Shown one piece after another: positions 17,501-20,100 of a DNA stretch of 20,100 nt (its first letter is position 1; every line of letters starts with the position of its first letter). Under the pieces are notes generated by a model. That model ran no database searches. It was given only the letters and a program-made list of their open reading frames with translations, and was not told the origin of the DNA. The stretch covers positions 1-20,100 of the forward strand of contig JAEWKZ010000122.1 in assembly GCA_023393525.1 (NCBI GenBank), in the 5' to 3' direction. This DNA is from Pseudomonadota bacterium (GTDB lineage: Bacteria > Desulfobacterota > Desulfovibrionia > Desulfovibrionales > Desulfomicrobiaceae). Both the position numbers and the translations under genes were made by a program.

Positions 17501-17626
17501 GGAGTCGAGCCGTTGGGTGATGACCAGGCTGATGATGAGCATGCAGCTCAGCCCCATGGCCACGAATATGAAGGTCAGAGCCATGATGGCCCGGGCACGC
17601 AGGGTGGTGAGGAGCTTCTTTGGCAT
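14543..17626 (-). CDS. CHASE4-PAS-PAS-GGDEF-EAL cyclic-di-GMP synthase/phosphodiesterase
   Basis: 1,027 residues. Order: membrane helix (about 15-37), periplasmic CHASE4-like sensor (about 55-260, with DWSWWDDTYEF at 72-82), second helix (about 278-300), HAMP-like linker, a PAS domain (355-460) with five clustered cysteines (C399, C404, C411, C414, C420), a second PAS (470-590), GGDEF (593-760) and EAL (775-1020). GGDEF is canonical (GRLGGDEF, 674-681) but has no RxxD inhibitory site upstream (KTSE instead). The EAL domain keeps E805, N864, E896/E899, D926/D927, K947, E982 and Q1002, so both activities look possible. It would convert GTP to c-di-GMP and/or degrade it at the inner membrane in response to a periplasmic signal. 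The ATG at 17626 has AAGG six bases upstream. It is a single gene. Confidence 0.95.
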   Translation of the reverse strand: MPKKLLTTLRARAIMALTFIFVAMGLSCMLIISLVITQRLDSFEQELAAANVRRARNSLQQDMIRIDNLVKDWSWWDDTYEFMTTLSADYVDSNITPDVFRNQDLSAIAFVGARGEILHASYMPRGGEELEPPKEALLDYIRKTSLSHGQDDLFSGRPAVVNIAGSLWMTASRTVLTSQQTGPSRGRLWMIQEIDEAYVEKITQRTELALQIHVADAPELPQAMLALRSEKAMNEALVTPERATIWSGLLLPDAAGGAPIALIANAPREVSAMANTIMKTTLAVVLVFGFVGFFSSIGFLEKRILSRLSDLSARVRRDSPDAQLCRIDQECDEIDQLSNLVDSAFTSIRDNERFLQEIMGALKVGVMLIRMDDNVIVSVNPYACSLIGRPEKDILGKVCHKFVCAAEVGKCPVCDLGQSCDNSRRVLLAEGGQEIDILKSATIVTRDGQGFVLETFLDIREIERTRRLLQESEERYRAIFMNTGTPGILINEDTTLAVANTEFLHLAGITEQDMRQTPSWTRFFHPDDVQRMLRYHALRRQDENSAPRTYEARLINTSGETRHVRLTVAVIPNSQQSIAFLVDISDIKNAERKLHELAYTDTLTGLPNRLSAMERLDRTVQGLPPETGSLAVFLLDLDDFKVINDSWGHAVGDIMLMEAGQRLVSILKTSELVGRLGGDEFIVVSEANRSKDEYAQLAQKLIDALAAPFQFGDSETYLSVSVGVALFPGDGDTSGQLVRCADLAMYQSKNSGKNIYRFHSPELTLKAQRRMEIERQLRLALDSGEIVAFFQPVIDLDSGRIVGAEALARWRRPDGSLVSPLDFIPVAEQTNLITDIDLDIMAQACRQAREWDEQGLGRLRVSCNISARHFQRGNLPEEVRVVLDESALPPDQLALEVTETVYMENIDQVRATLEAIDRLGVSSALDDFGTGYSSLSYVHTLSFDVLKIDKSFVKNLPDHSALALVRAMLGIAASLDITPLAEGIETQEHHRLLKSLGCKLGQGYLFSPPVPAERFVELLRKERMEDG

Positions 17627-17633
17627 GTACGGC

Positions 17634-17662
17634 CTTATAGGTATGAACCCTGCTCAATGCAA
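17634..17662 (-). promoter_or_regulatory. Candidate promoter of the GGDEF-EAL gene, very close to its ATG
   Basis: TATAAG (17639-17634, 5/6 match) lies 17 bases after TTGCAT (17662-17657) on the minus strand. The -10 ends seven bases before the ATG, so transcription from it would start at or next to the start codon. The AAGG box overlaps the -10. A promoter further upstream in the 147-base gap is equally possible. Confidence 0.35.
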
Positions 17663-17772
17663 ACCAAAAAACGTATGCTCGGGGTATGAAGAGGTGGTAT
17701 TGACTGTGGGGGCGTCGATTCAGGCGTGGCTTGCGCCGTGGCCGCCCATCGGGGCGTCGGGAATCGACGAGG

Positions 17773-17807
17773 AAAACAAAAAGCCCCGGGCGCGCGGCCC
17801 GGGGCTT
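17773..17807 (-). terminator. Strong Rho-independent terminator of the tRNA operon
   Basis: An 11-pair GC-rich hairpin, AAGCCCCGGGC / GCCCGGGGCTT with a five-base loop (17781-17807), is followed on the minus strand by TTTTTGTTTT. It lies 13 bases past the last tRNA. Confidence 0.92.
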
Positions 17808-17820
17808 GATGCATGAAAAG

Positions 17821-17898
17821 TGGCGTCCCCAAGGGGATTTGAACCCCTGTTATCGGCGTGAAAGGCCGGTGTCCTGGACCTAGCTAGACGATGGGGAC
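17821..17898 (-). tRNA. tRNA-Glu (anticodon TTC), copy 2
   Basis: The cloverleaf folds with acceptor GTCCCCA / TGGGGAC, a CTTTCAC anticodon loop, TTCAAAT in the T loop and an encoded CCA (17823-17821). It is identical over its whole length to the copy at 17988-18065. The top of the anticodon stem shows a C-A mismatch (27-43) in both copies. It is the last gene of the operon. Confidence 0.96.
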
Positions 17899-17901
17899 AG
17901 G

Positions 17902-17975
17902 TGGCTGGGCGACTTAGATTCGAACTAAGATTGACGGAGTCAGAGTCCGCTGTCCTGCCGTTGAACGATCGCCCA
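17902..17975 (-). tRNA. tRNA-Gln (anticodon CTG)
   Basis: Acceptor TGGGCGA / TCGCCCA, anticodon loop CTCTGAC read as CTG between GCGGA and TCCGT, T loop TTCGAAT, discriminator G and encoded CCA (17904-17902). It sits between the two identical Glu-TTC genes. Confidence 0.96.
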
Positions 17976-17987
17976 ACACAAAAAAAG

Positions 17988-18065
17988 TGGCGTCCCCAAG
18001 GGGATTTGAACCCCTGTTATCGGCGTGAAAGGCCGGTGTCCTGGACCTAGCTAGACGATGGGGAC
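17988..18065 (-). tRNA. tRNA-Glu (anticodon TTC), copy 1
   Basis: Same 78-base sequence, CCA included (17990-17988), as the gene at 17821-17898. The anticodon loop CTTTCAC gives TTC. The D loop is longer than in the Glu-CTC gene by two bases. Confidence 0.96.
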
Positions 18066-18091
18066 GCATGATTTGCGTCGATGAAAAAAAG

Positions 18092-18167
18092 TGGCGTCCC
18101 CAAGGGGGTTTGAACCCCTGTTAGCGGCGTGAGAGGCCGCCGTCCTAGGCCACTAGACGATGGGGAC
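18092..18167 (-). tRNA. tRNA-Glu (anticodon CTC)
   Basis: Same acceptor stem as the Glu-TTC genes, but an anticodon loop CTCTCAC on a fully paired GCGGC / GCCGC stem, giving CTC. CCA is encoded (18094-18092). It would read GAG codons, common in this GC-rich genome. Confidence 0.96.
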
Positions 18168-18177
18168 GCACAATCTT

Positions 18178-18253
18178 TGGTGGGCCGTGAAGGGATCGAA
18201 CCTTCGACTCTCTGCTTAAAAGGCAGATACTCTACCGTCTGAGTTAACGGCCC
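18178..18253 (-). tRNA. tRNA-Lys (anticodon TTT)
   Basis: Acceptor GGGCCGT / ACGGCCC, anticodon stem TCTGC / GCAGA with loop CTTTTAA (TTT), T loop TTCGATC, discriminator A and encoded CCA (18180-18178). It is the first gene of the tRNA operon, about 15 bases after the -10 of the promoter candidate. Confidence 0.96.
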
Positions 18254-18267
18254 GTAAAGAGAAGACG

Positions 18268-18296
18268 CTTCTATAGGCGGGTATCCACCTTGTCAA
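18268..18296 (-). promoter_or_regulatory. Promoter of the tRNA operon
   Basis: A consensus TTGACA (18296-18291) lies between the serS stop and tRNA-Lys. The -10 is TATAGA (18275-18270, spacer 15) or the overlapping TAGAAG (18273-18268, spacer 17). It allows tRNA transcription independent of serS. Confidence 0.68.
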
Positions 18297-18305
18297 GCCG
18301 GAAAG

Positions 18306-19589
18306 TCAGGCTTTTTTCAATTCGATTTTTTCCAGACCGTTCATGTACGGACGCAGGACTTCCGGTATCACGACGGACCCGTCGGACTGCTGGTAATTCT
18401 CCAGGATGGCGACCATGGTCCGGCCCACGGCCAGGCCCGAGCCGTTCAGGGTGTGGACCAGACGGCTCTTCTTGGAGTCGCCGGGCTTGAAGCGTATGCC
18501 CGCCCGGCGGGCCTGGAAATCCTCGAAGTTGGAGCAGGACGAGATCTCGCGGTACTTGTCCTGACCGGGCAGCCAGACCTCGATGTCGTAGGTCTTGGCC
18601 GAGGAGAAGCCCAGGTCGCCGGCGCAGAGCGTGACCACGCGATAGTGCAGGCCGAGCTTTTGCAGGATGCTTTCGGCGTGGCCGAGAAGCTTTTCCAGTT
18701 CATCATAGGATGTGTCGGGGTGGACAAAGCGCACCAGTTCCACCTTGTCGAACTGGTGCTGGCGGATCATGCCCTTGGTGTCCTTGCCGTAGGAGCCCGC
18801 CTCGGATCGGAAGCAGGCCGTGTAGGCGCAGTGGGCGATGGGCAGCTGGGATTCGGCCAGGGTCGTGTCGCGGTAGATGTTGGTCACCGGGACTTCGGCC
18901 GTGGGGATGAGGTAGTAGCTGGTGTTTTCGAGGTGGAAGAGGTCTTCCTCGAATTTGGGGAGCTGGCCCGTGCCCATGAGGCTCTCGCGGTTGACGATGA
19001 CCGGGGGCATGACCTCGTCGTAGCCGTTCTCCGTGGTCTGCACGTCGAGCATGAAGCTGATCAGCGCCCGTTCAAGTTTCGCGGCCCAGCCCTTCAAGAC
19101 CACGAAACGGCTGCCCGTGATCTTGGCCGCGGTCTCGAAATCGAGCCCGCCCAGCGCCGTGCCCAGCTCCCAGTGTTCCTTGGGGGGGAAGTTCAGGCTG
19201 GGTTTTCCGCCCCACGTGCGCACTTCCCGGTTGTCCGCCTCGTCCACTCCCTCGGGCACGGAGGCGTGCGGAACGTTGGGGATGGACATGACCCACTCGG
19301 AAGTCTGCTGGTCGATGGTCTTGAGCTCCTCGTCCAGGGCCTTGACGCGGGCCGACACGACGCCCATCTCGGCCAGAAGCGACTCGGCGTTTTCGCCGGA
19401 TTTTTTCAGGCGGGCCATTTCGCCGGAAGCCTGGTTGCGGCGGGCTTTGAGCTCCTCGGTCTCAAGGAGCAGGTCGCGCCGTTTCTGGTCGATGGCCAGG
19501 AATTCGCCGAGGTCCAGCTTGCTGCGGCGCTTGCGCAAGGCGTCTTTGACCTCGTCAGGGTTTGAGCGGATAAATTTGATGTCGAGCAT
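18306..19589 (-). CDS. serS: Seryl-tRNA synthetase
   Basis: 427 residues, full length for bacterial SerRS. The N-terminus (MLDIKFIRSNPDEV, then a charged helical region to about 110) is the tRNA-binding coiled-coil arm. The class II catalytic core shows IPTAEVPVTN, motif 2 (CFRSEAGSYGKDTKGMIRQH) with HQFDKVELV, SSCSNFEDFQARR, and motif 3 LAVGRTMVAILEN. It charges tRNA-Ser with serine in the cytoplasm. The ATG at 19589 has AAGGAC five bases upstream, and a promoter candidate sits about 70 bases further up. It is followed after 52 bases by the tRNA operon, and is divergent from groES. Confidence 0.98.
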   Translation of the reverse strand: MLDIKFIRSNPDEVKDALRKRRSKLDLGEFLAIDQKRRDLLLETEELKARRNQASGEMARLKKSGENAESLLAEMGVVSARVKALDEELKTIDQQTSEWVMSIPNVPHASVPEGVDEADNREVRTWGGKPSLNFPPKEHWELGTALGGLDFETAAKITGSRFVVLKGWAAKLERALISFMLDVQTTENGYDEVMPPVIVNRESLMGTGQLPKFEEDLFHLENTSYYLIPTAEVPVTNIYRDTTLAESQLPIAHCAYTACFRSEAGSYGKDTKGMIRQHQFDKVELVRFVHPDTSYDELEKLLGHAESILQKLGLHYRVVTLCAGDLGFSSAKTYDIEVWLPGQDKYREISSCSNFEDFQARRAGIRFKPGDSKKSRLVHTLNGSGLAVGRTMVAILENYQQSDGSVVIPEVLRPYMNGLEKIELKKA

Positions 19590-19657
19590 ACATTGTCCTT
19601 GTCGCGGTGGTGCGTTGAGTCTTTGAAAGGGCGCGTGAACGCCGGTATCAACCAGAA

Positions 19658-19686
19658 ATCATAGCCTGCCTCTCCTCGAATCACAA
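19658..19686 (-). promoter_or_regulatory. Candidate sigma70 promoter of serS
   Basis: TTGTGA (19686-19681) and TATGAT (19663-19658, 5/6 match) with a 17-base spacer on the minus strand. This gives a serS leader of about 60 bases. I saw no T-box-like structure in it. Confidence 0.55.
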
Positions 19687-19730
19687 GCCGCGCGGGTTGA
19701 CGGGAGTTGGATTTTTTTTGTTTCGGTCCC

Positions 19731-19758
19731 TTGACTTCACTGCGGCAGGGATTATTTG
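19731..19758 (+). promoter_or_regulatory. Candidate promoter of groES
   Basis: TTGACT (19731-19736), a 16-base spacer and TATTTG (19753-19758). The -10 is poor. Transcription from here would place the CIRCE operator in the leader, some 40 bases downstream. A heat-shock sigma factor promoter in the same stretch cannot be excluded. Confidence 0.4.
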
Positions 19759-19805
19759 GGCCTCTGTCTTGCGTGGAACTGGTGGTGTGTTTTCAGTTCC
19801 GCGTT

Positions 19806-19832
19806 TTGGCACTCCAGCTTGCCGAGTGCCAA
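19806..19832 (+). promoter_or_regulatory. CIRCE operator (HrcA binding site) of groES
   Basis: TTGGCACTC, nine bases, GAGTGCCAA: a perfect 9-base inverted repeat with the exact N9 spacing of CIRCE (consensus TTAGCACTC-N9-GAGTGCTAA). One symmetric position differs in each arm. It sits 48 bases before the groES ATG, so HrcA repression of the chaperonin operon is expected. Confidence 0.93.
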
Positions 19833-19880
19833 AAAAATTATCTACACGGAAGAAATTCTTAAACATCTTGGAGGAAAAAC

Positions 19881-20100
19881 ATGAAACTCAGACCACTGCA
19901 CGACCGTATTCTGGTCAAGCGTCTCGAAGAGGAGCAGGTAACCAAGGGCGGCATCATCATCCCCGATTCCGCGAAGGAAAAGCCCATCAAGGGTGAAGTG
20001 GTTGCCGCCGGTCCCGGCAAGGTCGCCGATGACGGAAAGCAGATCCCCATGGGCGTCAAGACCGGCGACAAGGTGATCTTCAACAAGTACGCCGGCACCG
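19881..20100 (+). CDS. groES: Co-chaperonin GroES, N-terminal part (runs off right edge)
   Basis: 73 complete codons are present of a protein normally 95-97 residues. MKLRPLHDRILVKRLEEE, the mobile-loop region TKGGIIIPDSAKEKP and GEVVAAGPG are diagnostic of GroES/Cpn10. GroES forms the heptameric lid of the GroEL folding chamber. The ATG at 19881 follows GGAGGA at 19870-19875. groEL is expected just beyond the edge but is not seen. The CIRCE element upstream puts it under likely HrcA heat-shock control. Confidence 0.97.
   Translation, partial: MKLRPLHDRILVKRLEEEQVTKGGIIIPDSAKEKPIKGEVVAAGPGKVADDGKQIPMGVKTGDKVIFNKYAGT

Noticed and set aside
14657..17689. A 1,010-codon plus-strand frame opposite the GGDEF-EAL gene
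   Set aside because: Same kind of shadow; the minus strand carries intact GGDEF and EAL catalytic motifs.
17821..18167. CRISPR-like array from three similar 76-78 base units
   Set aside because: The units fold as complete tRNA genes with encoded CCA and valid anticodons, and the spacing is irregular.

Overview
The window looks like a chromosomal stretch of a GC-rich, Gram-negative, anaerobic or microaerobic respiratory bacterium. A Desulfovibrio- or Desulfomicrobium-type sulfate reducer (Desulfobacterota, former Deltaproteobacteria) fits best. That is inference from the octahaem cytochrome fusion, the Cys-rich PAS sensor, the CIRCE-controlled groES and the periplasmic alpha-2-macroglobulin; no rRNA or marker phylogeny is available here. 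I see no insertion sequence, prophage, CRISPR array or other sign of recent transfer.

Layout. (1) 1-2992, minus: the first ~997 residues of a bacterial alpha-2-macroglobulin; the rest lies beyond the left edge. (2) 3132-5568, plus: lemA followed closely by a DUF2207 membrane protein with a poly-glycine tail, divergent from the macroglobulin. (3) 5640-8377, minus: a GspE/PilB-type ATPase with c-di-GMP-binding-like MshEN repeats and, two bases after it, an HDOD-domain protein, ending in a strong terminator. (4) 8479-10449, minus: a 9-cysteine YkgJ-like mini-protein followed by a membrane sensor histidine kinase. (5) 10697-14406, minus: two overlapping genes for a cytochrome bd-superfamily membrane complex, in which one CydA-like subunit is fused to a periplasmic octahaem c-type tail and the partner is a second CydA-like protein rather than CydB. 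(6) 14543-17626, minus: a CHASE4-PAS-PAS-GGDEF-EAL c-di-GMP enzyme. (7) 17773-18296, minus: a five-gene tRNA operon (Lys, Glu-CTC, Glu-TTC, Gln-CTG, Glu-TTC in transcription order) with its own promoter and terminator. (8) 18306-19589, minus: serS. (9) 19731-20100, plus: CIRCE operator and the start of groES, cut by the right edge.

How the genes fit together. Regions 7-9 are housekeeping translation and chaperone functions. Regions 3, 4 and 6 are signalling: a c-di-GMP synthase/hydrolase, an ATPase with a likely c-di-GMP-binding N-terminus coupled to an HDOD protein, and a kinase with no response regulator in view. Regions 1 and 2 are envelope functions.

The most unusual item is region 5. 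By eye it is a bd-type module without CydB and without the long Q-loop, with a monohaem c domain and a seven-haem tail attached where CydA's last helix would be. This suggests electron exchange with periplasmic cytochromes rather than ordinary quinol oxidase activity. Family-level surveys of the bd superfamily have, as I recall, noted c-haem-bearing members, so the class may not be wholly new, but its function here is open.
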